Below, in pieces: positions 23,579 through 33,993 of a stretch of DNA of 64,000 bases; the first letter of the stretch is position 1; each line of letters opens with the position of its first letter. The stretch is from positions 1 to 64,000 of the forward strand of contig CAWFKS010000010.1 in the NCBI GenBank assembly GCA_963816435.1, in the 5' to 3' direction. Both the position numbers and the translations under genes were made by a program. The DNA comes from CAWFKS01 sp963816435 (GTDB taxonomy: Bacteria > Pseudomonadota > Alphaproteobacteria > Rhizobiales > Rhizobiaceae). Below the pieces are notes generated by a model. That model saw only the letters and a program-made list of their open reading frames with translations. It had not been told where the DNA came from and made no database searches.

Positions 23579-24550
23579 TCAGCCCTGCTGCGGCCTCGTG
23601 TACTGGCCGGCGCGGCGATAGGTCCAAAGGTATGACGGCAGGATCGCGCCCGCTGCCTTCGGCCGGATGCCGATGCCGTCGAAGGTGCGCTTGTCCTTCT
23701 TCGCCGCTTCCGAGACGATGTTGTCGTGCTGGAGAAGCAGCACCTGGTCGGCGGTCAGCGGCGGGTTGGGGAACAGGCCGGCGACGGAGCCGATCATGCT
23801 CGCCGCCCACCACGGCACCGGCACGAAGATGCGCTTGCGATCGATGATCTCCAGCATCTCGTCCATCCACTCGCGGAAGCTCTGCACCTGCGGTCCGCCA
23901 AGTTCGTAGACGCGGCCGCCGCGCACCTGCCCGTCGACCGAGCGGGCGATGGCCTCGGCGACGTCGCCGACATAGACGGGCTGGAACAGCGTCTTGCCGC
24001 CGCCGATCGCCGGCAGGAAGGGCGAAAGCCGCGCCATCGAGGCGAAGCGATTGAAGAAACCGTCCTCGGGGCCGAAGATCACCGACGGGCGGAACACCAC
24101 GGCGTCCTTGACGGTGGACAACACCGCCGCCTCGCCCGCCGCCTTGGTGCGGGCGTAGCCGGACTCGGAGTCGGGATCGGCGCCGAGCGCCGACATGTGG
24201 GTGAGGCCGATGCCTTCTGCGCGCGTCGCCTCGGCGACGGCGCGGGCGCCGAAATCCTGGACTGCGTTGAAGGTCTGGCGGCCGCTTTCGTAGAGCACGC
24301 CGACGAGGTTCACGACGTGGGAGGAGCCTTCCACCGCCCGGTCGACCGACCAGCGCACGCGCAGGTTGGCCTGGATCGCCTGGATCTGCCCGACATTGCC
24401 GAGCGGCCTCAGATGGCCGGCGAGATCGGGCCGGCGGCAGGCGACCCGGATGCGATAGCCGCGACGCGCCAGAGCCTGAACGACGTGGCGTCCGAGAAAT
24501 CCCGATCCACCGAAAATGGTGATGACTTCGTCGGTCTTCTGGATGGTCAT
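23579..24550 (-). CDS. NDUFA9-like NAD(P)-binding protein (complex I-associated family)
   Basis: A 323-residue atypical SDR. The Rossmann motif is ITIFGGSGFLGRHVVQAL (10-27), followed by NLVGVLYESGRQTF and HMSALGADPDSESGYARTKA, where Tyr and Lys form the SDR catalytic pair. The C-terminal part ends LPSYLWTYRRAGQYTRPQ. Alphaproteobacterial members are the ancestors of the mitochondrial complex I accessory subunit NDUFA9; in bacteria they are described as complex I-like or ubiquinone-related proteins. Co-transcribed with the TauE/SafE gene. Confidence 0.88.
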   Translation of the reverse strand: MTIQKTDEVITIFGGSGFLGRHVVQALARRGYRIRVACRRPDLAGHLRPLGNVGQIQAIQANLRVRWSVDRAVEGSSHVVNLVGVLYESGRQTFNAVQDFGARAVAEATRAEGIGLTHMSALGADPDSESGYARTKAAGEAAVLSTVKDAVVFRPSVIFGPEDGFFNRFASMARLSPFLPAIGGGKTLFQPVYVGDVAEAIARSVDGQVRGGRVYELGGPQVQSFREWMDEMLEIIDRKRIFVPVPWWAASMIGSVAGLFPNPPLTADQVLLLQHDNIVSEAAKKDKRTFDGIGIRPKAAGAILPSYLWTYRRAGQYTRPQQG

Positions 24551-24628
24551 CGGCGCAGGCTCTCCGCTGGTCTTGGCTCGCCGCTTCTTAATCGGTTTCG
24601 CCGCGTGCGCAAAGGGCGGGATTGCGGC

Positions 24629-25034
24629 TCAGGCACAGGCCGCGCACAGGCCGCGTATCTCGATCGTGGTCTTGGACGTGTGGAAGCCGGTCCTGTGCGA
24701 CCACGCGCCGAGCCGCTCCTTCACCACCTCGTCGGAGAATTCGTCGACCTGGCCGCATCTGTCGCAGATGGCGAAGGCGACAAGCCCTGCATCATGACAC
24801 TGCGGATGCGCACAGGCGACGAAGGCGTTGAGCGATTCCAGCCGATGCACCAGCCCCTTCTCGGTCAGTTTGTCGAGCGCCCTGTAGACCTGCAGCGGCG
24901 CACGGAAGCCGTCGTCGCGCAGCCGGTCGAGAATGCCGTAGGCCGACAGCGGTTGTTCGGCCTCGGACAGCGTGCCGAGCACCAGGGTCTGGTTGCGGGT
25001 GAGGTCGTGGTCATGTGTCGTGGGAGGCGTTCAT
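24629..25034 (-). CDS. zur: Zinc uptake regulator (Fur family), frameshifted near the start
   Basis: The conserved body reads AEQPLSAYGILDRLRDDGF, PLQVYRALDKLTEKGLVHRLE and ends with the two metal pairs CDRCGQ and LCAAC, matching Zur, the zinc-sensing repressor of the znu genes. The in-frame part opens only at a GTG (24982), giving 117 residues, short for Zur. A better start is ATG 25034, which overlaps the znuB stop (ATGA) and reads MNASHD before hitting a stop; an indel at about 25011-25019 would join it to HDLTRNQTLVLGTL. Given the operon coupling I favour the upstream start with one frameshift. It should bind the two Zur-box-like sites at 26739 and 26765. Confidence 0.82.
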
Positions 25035-25852
25035 TGGTGTTGCCCTCCAGGGGCGGCGGCCCGCGACGCGGCGCGAAACGGCAGCAGGCTCGCGAGGAAC
25101 AGCAAAAGCGCGGCGACGACGACCGAAGGACCCGACGGAGTGTCGAAGCGCAGCGAGCCGAACAACCCGCCGGTCACCGCCGCCGCACCAAACAGCGAGG
25201 CGAGAACCGCCATGCGCTCCGGCGTGGCGGCGAAGCGGCGGGCAGTGGCGGCCGGTATGATCAGCAGCGATGTTATCAGCAGGATGCCGACCAGCTTCAT
25301 GGCGATGGCGATGACGAGCGCCATGAGAAGCATGAAGGCGAACCGCGACCTTTCCGGGCGCAGTCCCTCGGCCTCGGCGATCTCGGCGCTGACGGTCCCC
25401 GCCAGCAGCGGCCGCCACAACAAAGCGAGCGCCGCCAGAACCAGCACGCCGCCGGCGTAGACCATCACGAGGTCGGTCTTCGACACGGCAAGGATGTCGC
25501 CGAACAGAAGTCCCATCAGGTCGATCCTGACCCATGTCATGAACGCCACGATGACGAGGCCGAGCGCCAGGGTGGAATGAGACAGGATGCCGAGCAGCGA
25601 GTCGGCCGACAGCGCCTGTCGCCTCTGCAAAAGCACAAGCGCGAGCGACACGAGCGCGGCGACGACGAAGACGCCCAGCGTGACGTCGAAATCGAACAGC
25701 AGCGCCAGCGCGATGCCGAGCAGCGCCGAATGCGCCATCGTGTCGCCGAAATAGGCCATGCGCCGCCACACGATGAAGCAGCCGAGCGGCCCTGCGGTAA
25801 GTGCCAGTCCGACGCCGGCGATCAGGGCCCGGACGAAAAAATCGTCAAACAT
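25031..25852 (-). CDS. znuB: Zinc ABC transporter permease
   Basis: A 273-residue integral membrane protein with about eight hydrophobic segments, starting MFDDFFVRALIAGVGLAL and containing the GDTMAHSALLGIALAL and LLITSLLIIPAATAR segments conserved in metal-family ABC permeases. It forms the channel of the ZnuABC zinc importer. It overlaps znuC by 8 bases at its start and zur by 4 at its end. Confidence 0.94.
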   Translation of the reverse strand: MFDDFFVRALIAGVGLALTAGPLGCFIVWRRMAYFGDTMAHSALLGIALALLFDFDVTLGVFVVAALVSLALVLLQRRQALSADSLLGILSHSTLALGLVIVAFMTWVRIDLMGLLFGDILAVSKTDLVMVYAGGVLVLAALALLWRPLLAGTVSAEIAEAEGLRPERSRFAFMLLMALVIAIAMKLVGILLITSLLIIPAATARRFAATPERMAVLASLFGAAAVTGGLFGSLRFDTPSGPSVVVAALLLFLASLLPFRAASRAAAPGGQHQ

Positions 25853-26705
25853 GGCCGGCCCCGGCGTTTCCGGCGGCGCCGTGGGGCGGCGCCTCGCCAT
25901 GGTCGTGATGATGATCGTGCCCGTCGTCCTCGACGATGCTCCCGTCGGCGAGGCGCACGCGGCCGTCGGCAAGGTGCGTGTGGTCGTGGTGATGCCTGTA
26001 GATCGCCAGCGTGTCGGCCGCCTTGGGACCGAAGAGTTGCAGATATTCGGGGCTCGCGACGACCGATTGCGGCGTGCCGCGGCAGCACACATGGCCGTTG
26101 AGGCAGATCACCGTGTCGGTCTCGGCCATCACCACGTGGAGGTCGTGCGAGATCAGCAGCACGCCGCAGCCGGTGCGGTCGCGGATCTCGCCAATCAGCC
26201 GGTAGAGCTCGACTTCCCCGGCGAAGTCGACGTTCTGCACCGGCTCGTCCAAAACCAGCAGGTCGGGATCGCGGGCGATGGCGCGGGCCAGCAGCGCGCG
26301 CTGAAATTCGCCGCCCGACAGCGTCTGCACCTCGGCTTTCTCGAGATGCGAGATGCCGACGGCTGCGAGCGCGCTGCCGACTTCAGCCCGTGACAGTTTG
26401 TGCGTCAGCGTCATCAGGCGGCCGACGGTGAGCGGCAGGGTCCAGTCGACGGCGAGCTTCTGCGGCACGTAGCCGACCCTGAGGCGCGGCAGCCGGCGCA
26501 CCGAGCCTTCGTCCGGCCGCAGGATGCCGATCGCCGTCCTCACCGTGGTGCTCTTGCCCGATCCGTTGGGGCCGATCAGCGTGACGATCTCGCCGCGCCG
26601 CACGGAAAGATCGACGCCGCGCACGAGCCACCGGCCGGTGCGAAACACGCCCGCGCCTTCCAGGCTCACCAGCGGTTCGGCCTCGTTGTGTTGCTTGCGG
26701 ATCAT
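25845..26705 (-). CDS. znuC: Zinc ABC transporter ATP-binding protein
   Basis: A 286-residue ATPase from the ATG at 26705. Walker A GPNGSGKST, signature LSGGEFQRALLARA, Walker B LLVLDEP and H-loop SHDLHVV are intact. The C-terminus carries a histidine-rich tail (HHHDHTH and DGHDHHHDHGEAPPH) typical of ZnuC and probably metal-binding. First gene of the znuC-znuB-zur operon; its upstream region is shared with znuA and holds two Zur-box-like sites. Confidence 0.95.
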   Translation of the reverse strand: MIRKQHNEAEPLVSLEGAGVFRTGRWLVRGVDLSVRRGEIVTLIGPNGSGKSTTVRTAIGILRPDEGSVRRLPRLRVGYVPQKLAVDWTLPLTVGRLMTLTHKLSRAEVGSALAAVGISHLEKAEVQTLSGGEFQRALLARAIARDPDLLVLDEPVQNVDFAGEVELYRLIGEIRDRTGCGVLLISHDLHVVMAETDTVICLNGHVCCRGTPQSVVASPEYLQLFGPKAADTLAIYRHHHDHTHLADGRVRLADGSIVEDDGHDHHHDHGEAPPHGAAGNAGAGHV

Positions 26706-26738
26706 AGGGGCGCTCCGGCTCTTGCCGCCTCCTATGGC

Positions 26739-26755
26739 ATACGTTATAGCATTAC
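26739..26755. promoter_or_regulatory. Zur box-like site 1 (znuC side)
   Basis: Read on the minus strand, GTAATGCTATAACGTAT, sharing GTAATGnnATAAC with the second site at 26765-26781. It lies 34 bp upstream of znuC. The pattern fits the partly palindromic AT-rich Zur operators of alphaproteobacteria; zinc-dependent repression of znuC is inferred. Confidence 0.65.
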
Positions 26756-26764
26756 ACAACGCTT

Positions 26765-26781
26765 GTAATGTCATAACATTT
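26765..26781. promoter_or_regulatory. Zur box-like site 2 (znuA side)
   Basis: GTAATGTCATAACATTT, 27 bp upstream of the znuA start, with the common core GTAATGnnATAAC of site 1 but in opposite orientation, so each divergent gene has its own copy. Good match to known alphaproteobacterial Zur operators; not tested. Confidence 0.7.
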
Positions 26782-26807
26782 CATTCCCGTTTCGAAGACA
26801 GGTGAGC

Positions 26808-27740
26808 ATGATGAAGATCGAAGCACGAGCATTGGTCGCGGCCCTGCCGCTGGTCTGGCTCGCCGGCAGCGCGCACGCGATGGAAGGCGTCGTCGCCTCT
26901 ATCAAGCCGGTGCATTCGCTGGTCGCCGCGGTGATGGGCGACACCGGCGATCCGGCGCTGATCGTCAGGGGCGCGGCGTCGCCGCACGGCTACAGCCTGC
27001 GGCCGTCGGACGCAAAGGCGCTCGAGAATGCGCGGCTGGTCTTCTGGGTCGGTCCGGAGCTCGAGCCGTTTCTGGAGAAGCCGCTCGCCACGCTCGCCGG
27101 CGACGCCGCCACCGTCGCTCTTGCCGAGGTGCCGGGAATTTCGACCCTGCCGATGCGGGAGGGCGGCACGTTCGAGCCGCATCAGCACGAAGGCGAGGAG
27201 GAGCATGACCATGCCGACGAGGTCGATCCACATGTCTGGCTCGACCCGCAGAACGCCAAGGCGATGACGGAGGCGATCGCGGTCGCACTGGCAAAAGCCG
27301 ACCCGGACAATGCGCAGACCTATCGCGACAACGCCGCGGCGGTCGAAGCCCGCCTCGATGCGCTGACGGCCGAAATCTCCCGGGAACTCGAGCCGGTGAA
27401 GGACCGCAACTTCATCGTCTTCCACGATGCCTACCACTATTTCGAGAACCGCTTCGGCCTCCAGGCCGCGGGCTCGATCACCGTGACGCCGGAGGTTCTG
27501 CCCGGCGCAGCGCGACTGTCGGAAATTCGCGACAAGGTGCGTTCGCTCGACGCCGTCTGCATCTTCGCCGAACCGCAGTTCGACCCGGTCCTCGTCCAGG
27601 TGGCGGCGGAGGGGACCGACGCCCGGACCGGGTCGCTCGATCCGATCGGTATGGCGATCGAGCCGGGAGCCTCGCTCTATTTCGAGCTGCTTCGCGGCCT
27701 TGCCGGGTCCGTGCGCGACTGCCTCTCCAAGTCCTCCTGA
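26808..27740 (+). CDS. znuA: Zinc ABC transporter substrate-binding protein
   Basis: A 310-residue periplasmic zinc receptor. A signal peptide ends near GSAHA. The metal histidines expected in cluster A-I proteins are visible: SIKPVHSLVA, the short charged His-rich loop HQHEGEEEHDHADE (shorter than in many ZnuA), DPHVWLDPQNA and FHDAYHYF. Start ATG 26808 is chosen; GTG 26802 and ATG 26811 are close alternatives. Divergent from znuCB-zur and controlled from the same region. Confidence 0.95.
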   Translation: MMKIEARALVAALPLVWLAGSAHAMEGVVASIKPVHSLVAAVMGDTGDPALIVRGAASPHGYSLRPSDAKALENARLVFWVGPELEPFLEKPLATLAGDAATVALAEVPGISTLPMREGGTFEPHQHEGEEEHDHADEVDPHVWLDPQNAKAMTEAIAVALAKADPDNAQTYRDNAAAVEARLDALTAEISRELEPVKDRNFIVFHDAYHYFENRFGLQAAGSITVTPEVLPGAARLSEIRDKVRSLDAVCIFAEPQFDPVLVQVAAEGTDARTGSLDPIGMAIEPGASLYFELLRGLAGSVRDCLSKSS

Positions 27741-27801
27741 GGGGCTTTATCGCCGGCGCGCCAGGTGGCAGTTTCGAGTTGAAAGCAGCGGAGACTGGGC
27801 G

Positions 27802-28813
27802 ATGCCGGAAACGAAACGCGTCACGATCGAGGATGCCGAAGGGCTCTGCGTTCGCGCGGCCCGCGCCGCTGGCGCCAGCGCCGAGACCGCATCGGCGCTC
27901 GCAAGGGCAGCCGTGTCGGCGGAAGCGTCGGGCATGGGTAATGTCGGCCTGCTCCACTTCGTTGACCATCTCGAGGCGCTGAAATCGGGCCGCATCGACG
28001 GCGCGGCAGTGCCCGAGGTCGAGCGGCCGCTGCCATGCCTGTTCGCAGTGGACGGAAAAGGCGGCGCGGCGCAGACCGGCTTCGACGCCGCGTTTGAGGA
28101 TTTCGTTGCCGTTGCCGGGCAGTTCGGACTGGCGCTGTTCGCGCAGAAGAACACCTATACGAGCGGCGAGCTGGGCTACTTCGTGGAGCGGCTGGCCGAG
28201 AAGGGGCTGGTGGGGCTCGCCGCGACCAACGGGCCGCCGCTTCTCGCCGGCTCCGGTTCCACCAGGCCCGTCTACTGCACCAATCCAATGGCCTTCGCGG
28301 CTCCGTGCGCAGAGGGGCCACCGCTGTTGATCGACCAGGCTTCCAGCCTCACCGCCTTCGCCAATATCCGCACTGCGGCAGTCCCGTGGCGAGACGATCC
28401 CCGAGGGCTGGGCGATCGACGCCGAAGGCCGGCCGACCACCGACCCGCAAGCCGCGAGGGCCGGCGCGATGCTCGCCTTCGGCGGCGAGCGTGGGGCCAA
28501 TGTCGCGCTGATGGTCGAGGTGCTTGCCGCCGGCCTCACCGGCGCCAACTGGTCTCTCGACTCACCATCGTTCACTGCGGGCGCGCGCAGTCCCGGCGCC
28601 GGGCTTTTCGTGCTGGCGCTCGCGCCGCAAGCCCTCGATCCGGAGTTCGGGACGCGGCTGGAACGTCAGCTCGACCGCTTGTCGAACGACTACGGCGTGC
28701 ACGTCCCCGGTCGGCGCAAGGCCGCCGCCCGGGCTGAGGCTGGCCGGAGCGGCATGCCCGTCGATGCCGGCCTGCTCGACCGGCTCGAAGCCTGGGCCGC
28801 CGGAGAAGCGTGA
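27802..28813 (+). CDS. Ldh family oxidoreductase (malate/lactate dehydrogenase type 2), frameshifted
   Basis: About 336 residues if one frameshift near 28378-28390 is bridged. The first part (to FANIRTAA) has YTSGELGYFVERLAEKGL and TNPMAFAAPC, and the second continues ETIPEGWAIDAEGRPTTDP and ANVALMVEVLAAGLTGANW, together covering the NAD(P)-dependent Ldh_2 fold (malate, ureidoglycolate, delta1-piperideine-2-carboxylate reductases). The substrate cannot be assigned. The start follows GCGGAG. Both halves are well conserved, so a single-base sequencing error is the simplest cause. Confidence 0.82.
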
Positions 28814-28817
28814 ACGC

Positions 28818-29615
28818 CTATCCGTCGGCCACGGCTCGCCGGTAGAGGTGCCACGTCGAATGGCCGAGGATCGGCATCACCACCGCCAGCCCCGCGAACA
28901 GCGGGATCGAGCCTGCGACCAGCAGCGCGGCCACGATCACTCCCCAGCCGAGCATGACCAGCGGGTTCGCGGCCACCACCCTGACGGAGGTTTCCACCGC
29001 CGCGACGGCGCCGACGTCCCGGTCGATCAGCAGCGGGAAGGCGACGACGGTCGTTGCCAGCGCGACGATCGCGAATGCCAGGCCGATGAGGTTGCCGTAG
29101 ACGATAAGCGCTCGGCCAGGGCTCGTCGTCAGCACCTGCGACAGGAAGGCCGGGAGCGAAGCCGGCGCCGCGGGTCCGAACAAGGCGGTGTAGAGGCCCT
29201 GCGCCACAAGCAGCCAGACGACGAAGATCGCCACCAGCATTGCGCCCACCGCCGCGATCGACGGTAGCGCAGGCGAATGCCTGACGTCGAAGGCGTAACG
29301 CCAGGAGGTATCCATGCCGAGTTCGCGGCGGCGACTGATCTCGTAGAGCCCGATCGCGGCGAACGGGCCGACCAGGGCGAAGCCCGACATCAGCGGAAAG
29401 GCGAGCTGCACGAGATTGGCGCCCGTCGACCAGCCGATGAGGAAGACGCCGATCAACGGATAGACGACGCAAAGGAACACGTAATGCGACGGCTTGGCCC
29501 GGAAATCGTCGAGTCCCCTCGCGAGCGCGGTCCAAAGATCCTCGAAACTCAACCGGTTGACGCGCAGGCGCGGCAGGTCGCCGGACGCTCCGGCCATGAC
29601 GTGGAAATCAGTCAT
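28818..29615 (-). CDS. DUF2189 membrane protein
   Basis: A 265-residue polytopic protein with about six hydrophobic segments. The N-terminus LPRLRVNRLSFEDLWTALARG leads into YVFLCVVYPLIGVFLIGW, and the family sequence continues with PLMSGFALVGPFAAIGLYE and ILGHSTWHLYRRAV, as in DUF2189 proteins of alphaproteobacteria (some annotated as cytochrome c oxidase-linked; role not settled). ATG 29615 has AGGAGG about 7 bases upstream; ATG 29621 is too close to it. Convergent with the Ldh gene. Confidence 0.8.
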   Translation of the reverse strand: MTDFHVMAGASGDLPRLRVNRLSFEDLWTALARGLDDFRAKPSHYVFLCVVYPLIGVFLIGWSTGANLVQLAFPLMSGFALVGPFAAIGLYEISRRRELGMDTSWRYAFDVRHSPALPSIAAVGAMLVAIFVVWLLVAQGLYTALFGPAAPASLPAFLSQVLTTSPGRALIVYGNLIGLAFAIVALATTVVAFPLLIDRDVGAVAAVETSVRVVAANPLVMLGWGVIVAALLVAGSIPLFAGLAVVMPILGHSTWHLYRRAVADG

Positions 29616-29791
29616 TGCCATTCCTCCTCTGTCTGAGGCAGGTAACGGCCGCAAGCGCCATGCGCGTTCGGGCTGCGCCGCGGCCGCCCGCACCGAACAG
29701 AATAGAGCGGTCGCGGCCGTTTGTCGCGCAATGACCCGGTCACGCTTTGTTGTGCGGCGCGTGCGAGGCGGGACGATTTCGCCACATTTCC

Positions 29792-29820
29792 TTGACAGCA
29801 CGACGTCCAATCCCTATGTC
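29792..29820 (+). promoter_or_regulatory. Sigma70-type promoter of groESL
   Basis: TTGACA (29792-29797), a 17-bp spacer and TATGTC (29815-29820), 8 bp upstream of the CIRCE operator. The operator therefore lies at the expected transcription start. Confidence 0.7.
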
Positions 29821-29828
29821 CGCAGCCG

Positions 29829-29855
29829 TTAGCACTCCCCTCCGGTGAGTGCTAG
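29829..29855. promoter_or_regulatory. CIRCE operator (HrcA binding site)
   Basis: TTAGCACTC (29829-29837), 9-bp spacer, GAGTGCTAG (29847-29855): one mismatch from the canonical CIRCE element bound by the heat-shock repressor HrcA. It lies between the promoter and groES, so groESL is most likely HrcA-controlled. Confidence 0.95.
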
Positions 29856-29949
29856 CCGGTGCCCGGTTTATCGGCGGGCGCCAGCGGAGGTCCGGCCTCG
29901 CCGGACGGAGGGAACCCCTTTCATCATCCTTTTCGAGGACAGAGAAGAC

Positions 29950-30246
29950 ATGGCAAAGTCGAAATTTCGCCCGCTCCATGACCGCGTGGTCGTTCGCCGG
30001 GTCGAATCCGAAGCGAAGACCGCGGGCGGCATCATCATTCCCGACACCGCCAAGGAAAAGCCGCAGGAAGGCGAGGTCATCGCCGTCGGGCCTGGCGGCC
30101 GTGACGAGAACGGCAAGCTGACGCCGCTGGACGTGAAGTCCGGCGACCGCGTGCTGTTCGGCAAGTGGTCGGGCACCGAGGTGAAGCTCGATGGCGAGGA
30201 CGTCCTGATCATGAAGGAGTCCGACATCATGGGCATCATCGGCTAA
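29950..30246 (+). CDS. groES: Co-chaperonin GroES
   Basis: A 98-residue heptameric lid of the GroEL chaperonin. It begins KFRPLHDRVVVRRVE, has the mobile-loop region KTAGGIIIPDTAKEKPQ and ends KESDIMGIIG, as usual. The start at 29950 is fixed by homology; the frame is open upstream into the leader. Transcribed with groEL from the promoter and CIRCE site upstream. Confidence 0.97.
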   Translation: MAKSKFRPLHDRVVVRRVESEAKTAGGIIIPDTAKEKPQEGEVIAVGPGGRDENGKLTPLDVKSGDRVLFGKWSGTEVKLDGEDVLIMKESDIMGIIG

Positions 30247-30307
30247 CCGGCACGAAGAACCCGCTCAAGCAAATCGACAGTCGGGCTTTACGCCCAGGAG
30301 AATCCAC

Positions 30308-31952
<1,645 letters not shown>

Positions 31953-31983
31953 AAAAGCCCGGCCAACCGGCCTGTTTCGGAAA

Positions 31984-32013
31984 GGGCGGCAGCGATGCCG
32001 CCCTTTTCTTTTT
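31984..32013 (+). terminator. Terminator of groESL
   Basis: Perfect 8-bp stem GGGCGGCA / TGCCGCCC (31984-31991 and 31996-32003) with GCGA loop, followed by TTTTCTTTTT. It begins 32 bp after groEL. Confidence 0.93.
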
Positions 32014-32082
32014 CGGGAGCAGCAACCTCCGCCATGGCTTCGACGTTCCCTGTTGCTTGTTACTCATCAGGAGACCCCAAGG

Positions 32083-32262
32083 ATGAACAAGGATCAGGTG
32101 AAGGGCGCGGCCCACGAGGCCAAGGGCGCCGTGAAGGAAGCCGCCGGCAAAGCGACCGGCTCGACGAAGACCGAGGCCGAGGGCAAAGGCGAGAAAGTCG
32201 CCGGCAAGGCCCAGAAGACCTACGGCGACGCCAAGGATACGGTGAAGAAGGCGGGAAGCTGA
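32083..32262 (+). CDS. CsbD family stress protein
   Basis: A 59-residue hydrophilic, lysine/alanine/glycine-rich protein starting MNKDQVKGAAHEAKGAVKEA, with repeated KxxGK-type turns (KATGSTKTEAEGKGEKVAGK), the CsbD pattern of small general-stress proteins. CAGGAG lies about 9 bases upstream of the ATG. It sits between two identical terminator hairpins, so it is its own transcription unit. Molecular function unknown. Confidence 0.88.
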   Translation: MNKDQVKGAAHEAKGAVKEAAGKATGSTKTEAEGKGEKVAGKAQKTYGDAKDTVKKAGS

Positions 32263-32296
32263 ACCCCCGTCGATCTTCCGAATTCCTCGACAGGAA

Positions 32297-32324
32297 GGGC
32301 GGCAGCGATGCCGCCCTTTTTCTT
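32297..32324 (+). terminator. Terminator of the csbD-like gene
   Basis: The same stem and loop as the groESL terminator (GGGCGGCA-GCGA-TGCCGCCC, 32297-32316) followed by TTTTTCTT. Confidence 0.9.
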
Positions 32325-32537
32325 ACGCAGCGTAATTCGGTTGACACCTCCCGCCCGATCGCCTAATTGCCGCGCCTCGGTTCGAGGCGCCGGCCGCCCG
32401 CGGCGAAAGCTACGGTGAATGCCTCCCGGAACGCGATTGGGGTCGCGCCGGCACGAAAAGCTCCGTCACTCCGATGCATCGGAGGATGGCAACGCGGGCT
32501 CCATCCGTAAACGTCCGGTGCGTTCGGGGAAGACGCG

Positions 32538-33944
32538 ATGTCCATCACTGCCGATCCCGGCGCCGAAAACGCGTTCCTGCACGGGTCGCTACCCGCGCTG
32601 TTCGTGCGAACTGCCGCGCCGATCATCTTCATCATGGCCCTCAACGGCCTCATCACCGTCGTCGATGCCTGGTTCCTGGGCGTCTACGTGGGAGCGGACG
32701 CGCTGACCGCCGTCACGCTGATGTTCCCGCTGTTCATGATCCTCATCGCCCTGCAGACGCTGGTCAGCGGCGGCATGGCGAGCTCGCTCGCGCGCGCGCT
32801 TGGGGCCGGCGACCTTGGCCACGCACGCCAGGTCTTCGTCTCGGCGCACGCGCTGGCGCTGCTCGTATGCCTCGCACTGATCGCCGTTTTCGCGGCGTTC
32901 GGCCCGGCGCTGATCGACTGGATCGCCCACGGCTCGGCCGATATCGGCGCGATGGGCCATGTCTACATCGCCATCCTCGTATGGGCCTCGCCGATCGCCT
33001 TCTTCCTGTCGGTGAATGCCGACGCGCTGCGCTGCGAAGGCAAGTTCGGCCTGATGACGATCGTCACGATCTTCGTCGCGCTCGGCAACATCCTGCTCGA
33101 CTACGTCTTCATCGGCGTTTTCGATCTCGGCGTCGCGGGCTCGGCCTACGGCACCGTCGGCGCCCAGGTGCTGGCGATGGCATTCGTGGTGGTCTACCGC
33201 CTCGGCGGAAACACACGGCTCAAGGTGAGCGAACTGTCGCTGCGCGGATGGCGGGCGGGCTGGGGGCGCTTCGCGGCACTCGGCGCGCCGCAGAGCCTCA
33301 ACTTCATCGGCCTGTCGCTGACCTCGGCGGCGGTGATCTCGGCGCTGCAGGTCTGGAGCCAGAGCTACGACGCGACGGTCGCGGCCTACGGCATCATCAC
33401 GCGGGTCATGACGTTCACGTTCCTGCCGCTGATGGGACTGTCGATGGCGATGCAGACGATCGTCGGCAACAACTACGGTGCGCGACTGTGGCTGCGCTCG
33501 GACGCGGGGCTGCAGTTGGCCGCCGTCGCCGCACTCGTCTACTGCGCCGCCGTGCAGGCCGTCTTCCTGGCGGCCGGCAGGGGGATCGCCATGGTCTTCG
33601 TCGACGATCCCGCGACCGTGGCCGAGGTGACGCGCATCCTGCCGGTCACCGCGGCGCTCTATTTCGCCGTCGGACCGGTGATGATGCTGTCGGCCTATTT
33701 CCAGGCGATCGGCGATGCCGGCCGCGCTGCGACGATCAGCATCACCCGCACCTACGGGCTGACCATTCCGCTGACGCTGCTGATGCCGCTGGCATTCGGC
33801 GAGTTCGGGGTCTGGCTTGCCTCGCCCGTCTCGGCGTTCCTGAGCATCCTGCTCGTGGCGGCGGTGCTTGCCCAGGCGCGGGGCCGCAACGGCCTGCGCT
33901 GGGGGCTTTTCCACGGCGAAGCCGAAGGCGCGGCGATCGCCTGA
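32538..33944 (+). CDS. MATE family efflux transporter
   Basis: A 468-residue membrane protein with about twelve hydrophobic segments in two bundles. It begins with a short cytosolic part, then LFVRTAAPIIFIMALNGLI, and shows typical MATE features such as NADALRCEGKF, GAPQSLNFIGLSL and MQTIVGNNYGARL. MATE proteins export drugs or metabolites using Na+ or H+; the substrate is unknown. Start ATG 32538. Followed after 49 bp by the convergent livM gene. Confidence 0.92.
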   Translation: MSITADPGAENAFLHGSLPALFVRTAAPIIFIMALNGLITVVDAWFLGVYVGADALTAVTLMFPLFMILIALQTLVSGGMASSLARALGAGDLGHARQVFVSAHALALLVCLALIAVFAAFGPALIDWIAHGSADIGAMGHVYIAILVWASPIAFFLSVNADALRCEGKFGLMTIVTIFVALGNILLDYVFIGVFDLGVAGSAYGTVGAQVLAMAFVVVYRLGGNTRLKVSELSLRGWRAGWGRFAALGAPQSLNFIGLSLTSAAVISALQVWSQSYDATVAAYGIITRVMTFTFLPLMGLSMAMQTIVGNNYGARLWLRSDAGLQLAAVAALVYCAAVQAVFLAAGRGIAMVFVDDPATVAEVTRILPVTAALYFAVGPVMMLSAYFQAIGDAGRAATISITRTYGLTIPLTLLMPLAFGEFGVWLASPVSAFLSILLVAAVLAQARGRNGLRWGLFHGEAEGAAIA

Positions 33945-33993
33945 GGGCCGCCGCCACCTTGCACGCACGGATAGTCGCCGCGAAATGCGGCGG

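Noticed and set aside
23726..26101. 791-codon forward frame opposite the NDUFA9-like, zur, znuB and znuC genes
   Set aside because: Antisense to four well-recognised genes, with His/Arg/Gln-rich composition typical of shadows.
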